Origin: Calocera cornea HHB12733
Lineage: Eukaryota; Basidiomycota; Dacrymycetes; Dacrymycetales; Dacrymycetaceae
NCBI GenBank assembly: GCA_001632435.1
Contig: KV423983.1
Coordinates: forward strand, 1-64,000
DNA: 64,000 bases
Direction: 5' to 3'
Below the pieces are notes generated by a model. That model made no database searches, was not told where the DNA came from, and saw only the letters and a list, made by a program, of their open reading frames with translations. The first letter of the stretch is position 1, and the number at the start of each line of letters is the position of its first letter. Position numbers and translations under genes: made by a program. Below, one piece after another: positions 45,338 to 56,300 of this stretch.

Positions 45338-46420
45338 GGGTCATACGCAAGGGCTACTGGGCAGTGAGGGCCAGACCACGATTAGCATATGGCGGTCTAC
45401 GCACCTCAGCTTTACACGCCCCGACATAGTATCAGGAATCACCGTAAGGACAATGTCGCAGCAAGCGCTCTTCATGTCATTATAATCTATTACGATCATA
45501 TCCGCGCCGCTCAGGCCAATTTCCAATCGGGCCAATCGCGACTGTGAGCTGAGACGGCCCCATGTGCTCAATCCGTGGCATGCCCCGCATCGCCGCCCAC
45601 ATATTCCAATGTGTACAAGATATGTTCATTCTGCTATCGAGCTGGAAACAGCTCGAGTCGGTAAGTCGATCTAGATCAGTATTTCCGTTGTAGCTGGTCG
45701 GCGACGGGCATGGACGGGGAGAGGCGCGGGGATGAAAATGACGCAGACATCCAGATCCAACTCCATGCGCGCTGCTCCTTCACAGCCAGCGGCACACTCG
45801 CCAGACGGGATGTAGCTCTTGAGCCGGGGACCAGAGCACACCGTAGAGAAGGTCTTGCAGCATAGATGAGAGTGCAAAAGTACATGTGACCGCGCAAGAG
45901 CGGAACGGAGGTGAACCTGATGAAGACAGGACTACTACACCACAGAGTTGGCCCCGTTTGCTCCCGATGACAGCAAACCCTCAGCTGCGGCTCAGTTGCC
46001 ACCAAGCCGGGTCGGCATCGACGTCCACCTTATCTTAGCAGCCTACTCCAATTGGAGGGCAGGCGCCTCTTCTCCTGTCAAGAGTCTCAAAGACATTATC
46101 TGCGCAGCCGATGATGCCGATTATTGAGCTGGGGCGGAAATCAGGGCAGGGTGTGGAACGGGATCAGCAGCGGAAAACTGGACGACAGGAGTGAGCGGCG
46201 TTGCGTGCACGAATTAGACGTGTATCCTGACCGCCTGTCAAGACTCCATTTTCAATCACTGACTCAGTAGTCTTGTCGTGTGGACGTCAGAACGGGCATG
46301 ATCCATCGCCTGCCCATCGGGTGACCCGCCTGCAACTGCACAGCGCGGGCGCTTCCGTCCGAATTCCTTTCGATTGGAAACAAAACCCCCAGAGGCAAAC
46401 TCTTCCCTTGCCTTACGCTT
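45206..46420 (+). repeat. Segmental duplication, copy 2 (partner 37956-39480)
   Basis: The near-identical partner of the block downstream of SSP-B; it is somewhat shorter because the relic and flanking pieces are deleted here. It runs directly into the upstream region of SSP-E. Confidence 0.85.
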
Positions 46421-46438
46421 TGTATCGGTAGCAGCAGC

Positions 46439-47030
46439 ATGCATATTCTCTCACTCCTTATCACGGCGCTCTGCTCTATGCTGGTCCTTGCCTCCTACTT
46501 GCCCAACCGTGAAATTCGCGCTCGAACACCTGCGCCTTCCAACTCTCCGTGTAGTCCTGTCACAGCTTCGGATTGTCCTATGACGAGGTAAGAACGTTCA
46601 TTCCTGAAACCTACTGCCTCTGCTGAGGCGCTTGTTGTTAGTCTCTGCGGGGACCCTCTGCAGACCACCGACTCCAGTTTCGGCTGGGTTAATTGCTATT
46701 ATTTGCCGGGTTATGGTGGTGATTGCGCGTACTACCCTACAGTGCGCTGCACTCTGCGGAACCTCGGATCATTGGTCCTGATATATCACTTTCAGAATGG
46801 ACTTTTCGCCGCCTACAGTGGTGGATACAAGCAGTGCTGCACATCCTACATCGGAACTTGCTCTTCCGTATCGAAGCGGTCTGTAGACGCAGAAGGCCTG
46901 GAGATGAATCTCATGGCGCTTGCGAAACGCGAGCCGGATCTGGAGCGAGATATCGAGGTGGGTGGAAGTTATATCCAGTAGATTAATCTATCAGCTGACT
47001 GTGCGCTAGGACAGGAAACAGCCGTGGTAG
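46439..47030 (+). CDS. SSP-E, small secreted cysteine-rich protein
   Basis: Four exons (46439-46587, 46642-46741, 46796-46957, 47010-47030) give 143 aa. The leader is MHILSLLITALCSMLVLA; eight cysteines include QCCTSYIGTC. SVSKR is followed by SVDAEG and a second dibasic LAKR before EPDLERDIE, and the last exon encodes DRKQPW. It is the only intact member of the B/E/G subfamily. Secreted by prediction; function unknown. The upstream block is shared with SSP-G and with the orphan block at 39.2 kb. Confidence 0.85.
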
Positions 47031-48100
47031 GTGCGCTATGCACGGAGGCTTGGCGTTAAGATCAAAGGTACTTGATTGTAAATGCCCATCATGGTACCGT
47101 CGGTACCCTTATACAATACGTGCGATAACTACACCTTCCTATAGTGACATCTCTAATCATCCGGACATGCGTAAATTCTCAACTCGAATGATTTCCTTGC
47201 AGGATCCTCAGGTACTGCGCATCGTTCGGGATCAACTCTGCCCCACGGCGGAATATTTTCCTCGAAGGCAGGTCCGGGCCTTTATTTCCCCGCTGTCAAC
47301 GACGTAGCTGAAACATGTGACATCACCCTTGAAAGGGATCCAAGGAAGGAAGGAAGAACACACAGTTGTCAGGGTGCCCACAAAGGACTCCATCGGTGGG
47401 GTCCGAAAGAAGAACCAGGCACGCTGACGCTATCACGACGGTAGCATAGTAGGCGCCGGGTTCCGTGACGATCGCTCAGTAGGAGAGATCGTCGAACGTG
47501 ACGGTGCTGGTCCTTTGAAAGGACTTGACCGTCCTTTCCTTTGCAGCGACACTAAGCCAGTAATTAGAGTAGTATCTAATCGAACGATGTTGTGCACTAG
47601 CAAAGAGTGAGAGAGAAATTCGGCTGGAGCCGACCACGTGTAAGGTACGGAACGAATAAAGACGATCCATTGCGCTGCATGTGCAGCAATTCCCTACTCA
47701 GGACATGACAATGCCCAACATGGGCGAGCCCTCACATCCTTGCTTCTCGCACCGTTTATTCGAGTATAATGTGCAAGTAGATGATACTGTATGCTGATTG
47801 ATGCCGTACCGCTTCAATCTCGAATGGGAAGTTGCAGGTCAAGAAGTTGTGCAAGCAAGTGCGAGTTGAGATGCAGAGGACGAAAGCCGTACTGAAAGCC
47901 AGATTTGTGGAGGAGACATAGAGCAGTTTGTCTTCGATGGTTGTTCGAGCGCTTGTATATATGGAGGTCTCAGACTGAGATGTGTGGGCTCGTTCGGGAC
48001 GCGACGCGACGCGTCGCGCGTTGTCCCCCTTTTTCTTCCGGATTGCGGGCATGGCATCGAAATAGAGCCCTTGCGCCGACTGTGCCCTGACAGAGGAAAA
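47031..48100. other. Spacer between SSP-E and SSP-F
   Basis: No gene was found. Contains a short GC palindrome (GCGACGCGACGCGTCGCGCG at about 48000) and an inverted repeat around GGTCCTTTGAAAGGAC (47509). A word CCACGGCGGAATATT (47243) recurs in altered form near 51280 and 60137, pointing to shared downstream DNA. Confidence 0.4.
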
Positions 48101-48107
48101 CTCCCAC

Positions 48108-48290
48108 AGAACGCGACCCAATTTTCTTTCGCCGGAACCGGCGTTTGTTGCGCCACAGTCATCGACAGCTTCCTTTACGAATCTTGTTCTACTAGACCCT
48201 ATTCTGACACGCAGTAAAGATGATCTTCACAATGCGCCATTACAAACTGGTATTTACACCTGGAAAGCCAGGGTCAGGGACAGCCCCGGC
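48108..48290 (+). promoter_or_regulatory. D-type SSP promoter block (before SSP-F)
   Basis: Holds CCGGAACCGGCGTTTG (near 48133), TCATCGACAGCTTCC, GCAGTAAAGATGA and GGTATTTACACCTGG, matching the blocks before SSP-D and SSP-H. Confidence 0.6.
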
Positions 48291-48344
48291 CGTCCCCCCT
48301 CTTTCAACGCTCCTCCATCACCACTCACTGACCAGCTCGGCACG

Positions 48345-48928
48345 ATGCGTGTCCTCTCGTTTCTCCCCGCCGCGCTTTGCTCTGCTCTTGCACTCGCGTC
48401 TTACATGCCAGACAGTGGGATTTGGGCTCGCGACCCGGCGCCTTCTGCCGCTCCGTGTACCGAGGTGACGGCAGCAAACTGTCCCCAGACGAGGTAAGCA
48501 GACGAGCCATCTCAGACTTGCTACACTCTAATGCCTTGTTGCAAGTCTCTGTGGTGACGGACTGAACCATGGTACCTACTTCAGCAACCTGGTCGAGTGC
48601 CTCTATCCCCCCGGCACTGCGAGATACGCCTGCAACTATTACGTTTCCGTACGGTATATGTGGCGTTATCTAGCCTGTCGTCTGACATTCTCGGCTTAGA
48701 ACGGCCTACTTTCGGGATACACTCCCGGCGACCAACAATGCTGCCCCCTGTACATCGGCACATGCACCTCGGCGTCAAAACGCGCTCTCCCCGAGGCCCT
48801 GGATTTCGAGCTGGCGCTTGCCCGGCGCGAGCAGGACATGAAGCGGGACATCGAGGTGCGCTTCACACCAGCGTTTGACATGACTCTGTCAGCTGACCGT
48901 GCGCCAGGACGAGAACCAGCCGTGGTAG
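48345..48928 (+). CDS. SSP-F, small secreted cysteine-rich protein
   Basis: Four exons (48345-48493, 48546-48648, 48700-48855, 48908-48928) give 142 aa. The leader is MRVLSFLPAALCSALALA. The eight-cysteine pattern matches SSP-D exactly, with QCCPLYIGTC; SASKR is followed by ALPEALDFELALARREQDMK, RDIE and the last-exon DENQPW. It is the clearest representative of the D/F/H subfamily. The basic residues before RDIE (MKR) could be a second processing site. Predicted extracellular, function unknown. Confidence 0.86.
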
Positions 48929-49425
48929 GGGAGTGATGTAACGAATCTCAGGGCCGGACTGTGACTGCAGTGGCGCGTTCCGTTCTCTCTTAGGGAGCGC
49001 GGATGTTGGACTCTTGATATGCCCTTGCTGAAAGCCAATGGGCATCATACTACACTCGTTTCTACACTCGTTTCTACACTCGTTTCTGAACTACTATCAT
49101 ACGTGCCGCTCGGCCAAATTTCTAATGAGCCTATGTTTGATAGGCTGACCTCCTGTCAAGACGCCAGATCACGCGTGACCTATCGCCTTGTCCATCAAGT
49201 GACTCGCCTGTCCCTGCACAGCACGTCAAATTACGACACCCATCTAGTCAGCGGGCGCTTCCGCCTGACCATATTGGTCCTTTCGATCGGAAACCAGATC
49301 GCCGGACACTAGATTTCTCCCGACTTGCATGCAGTGCAGGTTCGCTTCATAACTGGCAAACGAGTGTTGGATGAAGACGCTGCGCATCTATCCCTTGCCC
49401 TCCACTTCGTATCTGTAGCAGCATC

Positions 49426-50035
49426 TTGTCTATCCTCTCACTTCTCCCCGCTGCACTCCTCTCTATGCTGGTTCTTACATCTTACCTACCGACGGTGAAA
49501 CTCACGCTCGATCGCTAACGCCTTCCAACTCCGTATACTCCGGTCACAGTTTCCGACTGTCCTCTAGTGAAGTTAGGACATTCATCCTGGAGCCTACCGC
49601 ATCTGCTCAGATGCGTCTTGTTAGCAGAGACTCTGCAGTGACACTCTGCAGACCACCTCCTACAGTTACGGTATGTTTGATTGGATTGTTTGCTATCATC
49701 TTATAGGGGAGGCTGGTGATCGCGCGTACTTCCCTGTCGTGCGTTGCTCCCTGTTGTACCTCGGAGCATTCATTGGTCCGCATACATCACATTAGAATGG
49801 TCTTTTCGCGGCCTACAGTAATGGATACGAGGACTGCTGCCCATCCTACATCGGAACCTGCTCGCCTGCATCGAAGCGGTCTGTAGTCTGTAGACGCAAA
49901 GGCCAAGGAGATGAATCTCATGGCGCTTGCCAAACGCGAGCCGGATCTGGAGCGAGATATCGAGGTGGGTGGAAGCTGCATTCTGTAGATGACTATTTCA
50001 GTTGACTGCGTTAGGACGACAATCAACCATGGTAG
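49426..50035 (+). pseudogene. SSP-G, broken E-type secreted protein
   Basis: Aligns with SSP-E along all four exons, with DDNQPW at the end. The start codon is lost (TTG at 49426), exon 1 has a frame change with TAA, and exon 3 carries a 7-bp tandem duplication (TCTGTAG twice near 49880) that shifts the frame after SKRSV. Splice sites for the last intron remain. It is non-functional. Confidence 0.75.
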
Positions 50036-50239
50036 TGGGTGGTGCGAGTAACGCGTGTGTGCCGTGTTGACACAGCAGCCTGAGATCTTCTCCCACGCGT
50101 TGTGCTACTACTGTCTTAGGGTTAAGTTAGTTCAAATTCGAAGACGCGACGCGGGTGCCGGGCATCCACCCACCGATGCTTGGGGTCCAAAAATAGTGCA
50201 GCCGGCGCCTCCCTGCGCTTATGTGGAAGGCTCCGGCAG

Positions 50240-50420
50240 AACGCGACCCTTTGCGGTCAGAACCCGCGTTTGCTGCGGCACACTGTCATTATTATTGACA
50301 GCTTCCTTTGCGAATAAGTTACAGTTTTAAGGCCCTATGATAGTCTGACACCCAGTAACGGTGACGGTCACAATGCGCCACCACAAATCGGTATTTACAC
50401 CTGGAAAGCCAGGATCAGCT
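50240..50420 (+). promoter_or_regulatory. D-type SSP promoter block (before SSP-H)
   Basis: Same order of words as before SSP-D and SSP-F, with a changed core CAGAACCCGCGTTTG (near 50259), then TATTGACAGCTTCC, CAGTAACGGTGA and GGTATTTACACCTGG. Confidence 0.55.
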
Positions 50421-50472
50421 AGGCCGTCCCCCATCGTTCCTTCCATTAGCACTCACTTGGCCGCCCTGCACA

Positions 50473-51052
50473 ATGCGCATCCTCTCGTTTCTCCCCGCCG
50501 CGCTCTGCGCTGCTCTTGCACTCGCCTCTTACATGCCCCACGGTGGGATCCGGGCTCGAGCACCGGTGCCTTCTTCCGTTCCGTGTACGGACGTGACGGC
50601 TGCAGACTGTCCCCAGACGAGGTAAGCGCACGAACCACCATTTCGCACTCACTAAACACTAATGCCTTGTTGCAAGTCTCTGTGGTGACGAGCTAGGCGG
50701 TACTAGCATCTTCAGCATCTTAATAGGATGCGACTATCCACCCGGAACTACGGAATACGCGTGCTCCTATGTTGCAGGCGTACGCCATATGTCGCTTTTC
50801 TGACGTGTTTCTGACATTCTGGGCACAGAGCGGCGCACGGGTGACGTTCACTGCCGGCTTTGAGCAATGCTGCCCCCTTTCCATATGCACCTCGGCATCA
50901 AAGCGCGCTCTCCCCGAGCCCCGGCATTTGGAGCTGGCGCTCTCCCAGCGTGAGCAGGACATGGAGCGGGATATCGAGGTGCGCTTCAATTCCAGAGTTA
51001 AACATGCCTTTATCAGCTGACTGTGCGCCAGGACGAGAATCAGCCGTGGTAG
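50473..51052 (+). CDS. SSP-H, small secreted cysteine-rich protein
   Basis: Four exons (50473-50621, 50677-50779, 50829-50978, 51032-51052) give 140 aa. The leader is MRILSFLPAALCAALALA. It lacks two codons between the CC pair and the last cysteine (CCPLSIC instead of CCPLYIGTC), an in-frame 6-bp deletion, so the last spacing is x4. SASKR, MERDIE and DENQPW are kept. Otherwise intact and predicted to be secreted. It forms a two-gene unit with SSP-G, as SSP-F does with SSP-E. Confidence 0.82.
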
Positions 51053-52088
51053 GCGAGCAAGCCTTCCGTAGGCCCGGATCGCGACTGCAGTCTCTTAGAG
51101 AGCGCCGATGTTGGACTCTTGGTGCCCTTGCTAAGCCAATGGGCATCGTACTACACTCGTTTCTACACTGATGAAACCACAACTCTTGAGCCGCTCGGCT
51201 CAATCTCTAATGAGCCGGCCCTAGGGTATCCATTTCACTGGCTGGGGCCTTCACCCGTAGCCGAGATACGGACCAACTCTGCTCCACGGCAGAACACTCC
51301 GCTCGAACAGCAGGGGGCTGGGGTTTCAGTTCACCGACGTCAACCCTGGCGTACCGTAAATAACTCACCAGGTACAGTAAGGGTCACGCACTAAATTGAT
51401 TAAGAACTAAGGGTGATGGGAGGGCTCCGCAAGGAGGGTCTCGACAGGTGGTGCAGCAAAGCGCCTCGGAGCTTAGGACCTTCCAGTGGCAGCGTCTCAC
51501 GCAAAATTACGGCTTGCGGTTGCGCAACTATGAAAAGAAGCTTCTCGGCGTGTGGGACACGTTACCGCTAATAGCCCGATTGTCAGCCTTCCTGCGCTAT
51601 GGACAAGAATCGCCATATGTATCTTATTGTACAGTTTTTTTTTTTCCGCATCAGTCAGGTCACCACCGGCCTTTTCCTCTGCCCAAGAGCACTGCTACCC
51701 TTTACTTACTGGATGACTTGCCGTAGACGTAGATACGTAGATGATTTTGTCGTCGTAGATGCGCCACATAGGGTCTGCCGAGCTGCTGTCAGTTTTCAGA
51801 CTCCGACGCAGTCGTAGGTGGGAGGTTGAGAACAATTTATAATAGCCAACCCGAGAACGGGTCCTCAGCGGGGCCACCCGGATTTGGCGTCGGAACCGGC
51901 GTTTGTAGCAGCGTGACAGCATAGGGATCCTCTCGAGTGTATACATTTGTTGTCCCCATTCCAACGAGAAGGAACATCATTGACAGCGACAATACGCCAC
52001 CTTAGGGCACGGGACTTGTATGAAAAGTTCAAATGGCCTCTTACACGCCCTCTCGCCGCCCGTCACTTCCCATCCCCGCACCGGTACC
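51053..52088. other. Spacer between SSP-H and SSP-I
   Basis: The first 160 bp match the 3' flanks of SSP-D and SSP-F (GATGTTGGACTCTTGGTGCC, CAATGGGCAT, CCGCTCGG). GTCGGAACCGGCGTTTG near 51890 is a fourth copy of the promoter core and precedes SSP-I by about 200 bp. No gene was found. Confidence 0.5.
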
Positions 52089-52682
52089 ATGCGCGTCCTC
52101 TCCTTCCTTGCCGCTGCCCTCTGTCCTGCTCTCGCGCTCGCATCGTACCTGCCCGACAGTGCGATACGGGCCCGAGCACCGGCACCTTCTAGTTCTCCGT
52201 GCACCCCTGTAACGCTCGCCAACTGTCCACAATTGAGGTGAGGGCACGAGTCTGCACCACCCTTATAGGTATCGCGCTCTAACGCCCTGCTGCTAGTCTC
52301 TGCGGGGATACTTCGTCGGGTGGTATAAATATAGGGATCGGCACCAACGCCAACGTGGTGTGCACCTATTACTCGGGGTACATCTGCGAGTACGTTACGG
52401 ACGTACGTCATGTACCACCGCGATTATGATTTGTGCCTAACATGCCTGCTGCTCCAGAACGGCTTGTTCGTCGGAGTCACTCCTGGACATGCGGCATGCT
52501 GCCCAGCCTACATTGGAACATGTTCCGCACTTTCAAAGCGCGCCGTGCCTAAGGCCCGGGACATGGAGCTGGCGCTCAGCCAGCGAGCAGAGGATCTCAA
52601 GCGGGATATCGAGGTGCGCAATCCAAATTTGAGATAATTCGGTCAGCTGACTGCGCTTTAGGACGTGCTCCAGCCGTGGTAG
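52089..52682 (+). CDS. SSP-I, small secreted cysteine-rich protein
   Basis: Four exons (52089-52237, 52297-52402, 52458-52613, 52662-52682) give 143 aa. The leader is MRVLSFLAAALCPALALA. Cysteine order is kept but the third and fourth spacings are 19 and 7 residues. ACCPAYIGTC, ALSKR, LKRDIE and the last-exon DVLQPW are present. It is the most diverged intact member and the last of the array, just before DOP1. Confidence 0.84.
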
Positions 52683-53330
52683 GGGAGTGTTGCTGCATGG
52701 AGCAGGGATAACGAGCGAAGGATCCGTAAGGTCGGGATGGCTTTGCCAGACAGAGGGATATGGCACACATGAGCCTACAATAATAAATGCGCCTACCAAC
52801 TGTTGGCCGCGACTGCCGTGTCTAGTCTGTGCCACAGCACAATAAGTACCGTCCCTTCGAAGAGAGGGTCCAGAGTCTTCCTTTCTCCGTTATCACCACG
52901 GGTGTCATAAATAGTCCATGCAGGTAGCGTCGCCCCGTTTGGCGGTCAAAGAACAGAGGTAGAACATCAGCTTGTGCGTCGCAAGTGTGATCGTACAACA
53001 GCAGCGCGTGCGCGTCGCTCAGGGACAAGAGACGTGGCGTAAGCTTCTGAAAGCACTGCCACTAACAATGTCCCTGTCGCGCTCCTCTGTGTGCTGCGAG
53101 CCAGGAAGCACTAGGTCGTGTCGGGCCGCTAATGCTCCAAGCAGCTCAGCCTTGATTACTACTTTGGACCGTCTCTCCATTAGTCCCTTGCTGTCTTAAT
53201 ATCTGCTTCACTAGAGCGCCCGATAGGAGTCGGGCACCTGACGCAATCTGCGAAGATACCGTATCCGCTGACGATCATTCTGAGCGCATATACCCACGAG
53301 TCGCCTCGTCGACGCGCCTAGATTGCCGGG
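52683..53330. other. Intergenic region before DOP1
   Basis: No gene or repeat was recognised; it contains the 3' end of SSP-I and the DOP1 promoter. Confidence 0.4.
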
Positions 53331-56300
53331 ATGTTCAACGGCGGTGCGGGGGACAGCACGCCGACAACGCCACGTCCTGGTACTCCGCTTGGCAGACTTG
53401 AAGAGCGAGGTACGATCAAGTGAATCTTATCCATGAGTCGTGTCTCAATAAACCCACAGATCCCGCGCTTGCCTCCGACCCCAAGTATCGCCGCTATGCT
53501 CAGCAGGTGGACAAGTGCCTCGCGACCTTCGAGACCATCAACGAATGGGCTGACTTTATTAGCTTTTTGACGAAGCTGCTCAAGGTGTGTTTGGACCGCC
53601 CTCATCTCCAGATCACTGCTGACCTGTTGTCGACGATAGACGTTCCAGTCATTCATGCAGTTCAAGGAGATACCGAGAAAGCTCACTGTCTCGAAGCGAC
53701 TTGCTCAATGCCTGAATCCGGCGTTGCCAAGTGGGGTGCATCAGAGGGCGTTGGACGTGTATGCGCATATACTGGCTGTGCTTGGGGTGCGCCTTAATCG
53801 ACAACGCTCTATGATTGACCGGCTAACCCAACTGCGCAGCATGATGGCCTCGCTCGAGATCTCCAGATATGGTCCTCCGGGCTATTCCCGTTCTTTCAGT
53901 CTGCCGCAACGTCTGTCAAGCCAACGCTGCTCAACATCTACGATACACACTATCTGCCGCTGCAGGGACAGCTGCGACCCGTGATGAAGGCGTTTATCCT
54001 TGCCCTACTCCCCGGGCTGGACGAAGAGACAAGCGAGTTCTTCGACAAGGTCCTGAACCTCCTCGACCGATTGTCCGGAACAGTGTCGCCCGCATTCTTC
54101 CTACAGAACCTCTGGCTGGTTCTCTTGACGACTCCTTCTGCCCGCTCCTCGGCGCTCAACTACCTATCCAGACGACTGCCCAAGTTAAAAGCAGACGAAG
54201 ACATCACGCCAATCGTTGGGCATGATCTCGGTCTCATGGTCCGCGCGTTCGCTGCTTCTCTAGAGGACGAGAACCTTCTGGTCCGACGAGGCGTCATGGA
54301 TATCCTTGTCCAGTCTCTCCCAGTCGATAGCGTGGCGCTCAAGAAGTGCTCGCCTGAGGACCGTATACTGTTGATGAAGGCAACGGTCAGCGTCGTGCTG
54401 CGACGAGATCTGTCTCTCAATCGCCGACTGTATGCGTGGCTACTGGGCCCCAGCGACAGCAGTGATACCCAGGTCGCGTACTTCTGCCAGAGTGGACTTG
54501 GCCTGTTGGAGGAAACTCTGAAGGTATTCACTCACCATCTGCATTGTATCATTATTCATTTGTATACAGAGTGAGATGAGCGACATTCAGAGTGGAGAGC
54601 GAGAAACGCGTCCTTACAAGATATTCATATCGTTGTTGGACAAGTCGGAGATTGGCAATCCTCTCACCGAGCGCCTGTGCCTGGACGCGCTCAAGGGCTT
54701 GAAGCAGGCCATTGAGTCAGATGAAGGTGAAGACAGCGACGTTCTCCTCACAGCGAACACCCTCTACGAAGCAATGGAGCCATCAATCGTCTGGCCACGA
54801 CTCTTCCAGGCTGCGATGGACGACATCAACTCTGACAGAGATGCGTTTCCGGTGAGTTAATCTGAAAGCAGCAGACTTTGATCCTTACAACATGCGACAT
54901 GCAGGCTATCGATATGCTTCAATTCATCTTGTCGACATTCCACGTCCGCGATGAGGAGATAGAACAAGTTCATCTTCCGTTGTTCTTTGCTGCTGTCTGT
55001 CAATTGGCAAGGGTAAGCCATCCTGCTCCATTTAGATTCGTTGTGTAATTTGTTTTCATCTAGGCTCTTGCGGAAAGTAATACCTTTAGCGAGAAGATTG
55101 CAGTTACCTTGCCGCTGCTCAAGCTTGCGGTCTCCTTCTTGGAAGAGATGCCCAAAGAGACGCTCTTTATCTGGCCGAATACGAGCAGCAAGGAGACCAA
55201 CACCGCTGCATCCGCCTTGACCAAGGCATATGCGACATATTCGTACGCAGGCACTCCCGAAGCAAGCTCAGCACTTGCCGCCTCCTCACCTTTCGCTTCA
55301 TCCTTCCAGGATATTCTCGTGTTAAGCACTTCATATGCTGACAAGCTTGTGGGTCATCCAAGCTTGCGGGAGAGCATAGGCACTGCGATCTTGTTGCTTC
55401 AACATATGGCCGATATTCTGGAAGGCGATGTAATTTCAATCGAGTGGCAGCCATCGAAGTGGTTTCAGACATTGTTCGATGCATTCGCACAGGTACGTCC
55501 AGACATGATCCGAAAGCCGTGAATGCTTATCGCCTTGTACAGTCTTCGACCTTTTATCTTGTCGATGGTTTGGTCACTCTCAGCGTGACTTTAGCAAAGG
55601 CCCATGTCACCCCCCAGCTGGAGCTCGATAGTCGCCCTTGTGTCGTCGCCATTGTGACGCAGCTTCTTCATTATCTTGAGCCACATCGTGCACCGTGTCA
55701 TACGAGGGCATCAGAGCTCATTTGGGCTGTTGACTCGATCGCGGGCCATCATCACGTGGAGGCGGTTATATGCCAGGGCTTGACGACAGGGACAGTACAA
55801 CAGCGGAGCAGTATGTTCGAAGCATTCGGAATACTATGGCGGCTCACCGGTGAGGAAGGTCTGCACAGGCTATTCGCAGGGGACTGACTTGACCTCAGAT
55901 GATGCGCAGATGCCTGGTTTCCGATTGAAAGCGCCGATGCTCATCGTTTTGGAAAGTCTTAAATCCGAAGATCCACACTTCCGCCGCACAGGCGAAACGT
56001 GGATGCGATGCAGTCTGAAATCATATCATCGGTATGTACAAATTGACGGCGAATCTCAATCAAACCTCATCTATGTTTAGCATTCTTGACCCAGTCCTGC
56101 ATGATCTTATCGGACCAGCCTATAGCGGTGTTACCCGCATCTTCTCATATCAAGGCCTTCAGGTTCAAGAGTTCGAGTACGAACGCGCTATCGATCAGAG
56201 TCGAGTGTTATATCTGCTGGAGAACTTGCTGTCTTTGGTTCGCTTTGGCGGTCAGGGTTTTGGCAAGTCGGTCAAGACGAGCACTTTACCTGGTTTCCTT

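Noticed and set aside
36404..52682. Hydrophobin gene cluster
   Set aside because: Secreted, eight cysteines and about 140 aa fit, but hydrophobins need two CC pairs in the order C-CC-C-C-CC-C; here there is one pair and a conserved dibasic tail.
36404..52682. RiPP (dikaritin-type) biosynthetic cluster
   Set aside because: Signal peptide and Kex2-like sites fit, but each gene has one putative tail rather than repeated cores and no tailoring enzyme is present in the window.
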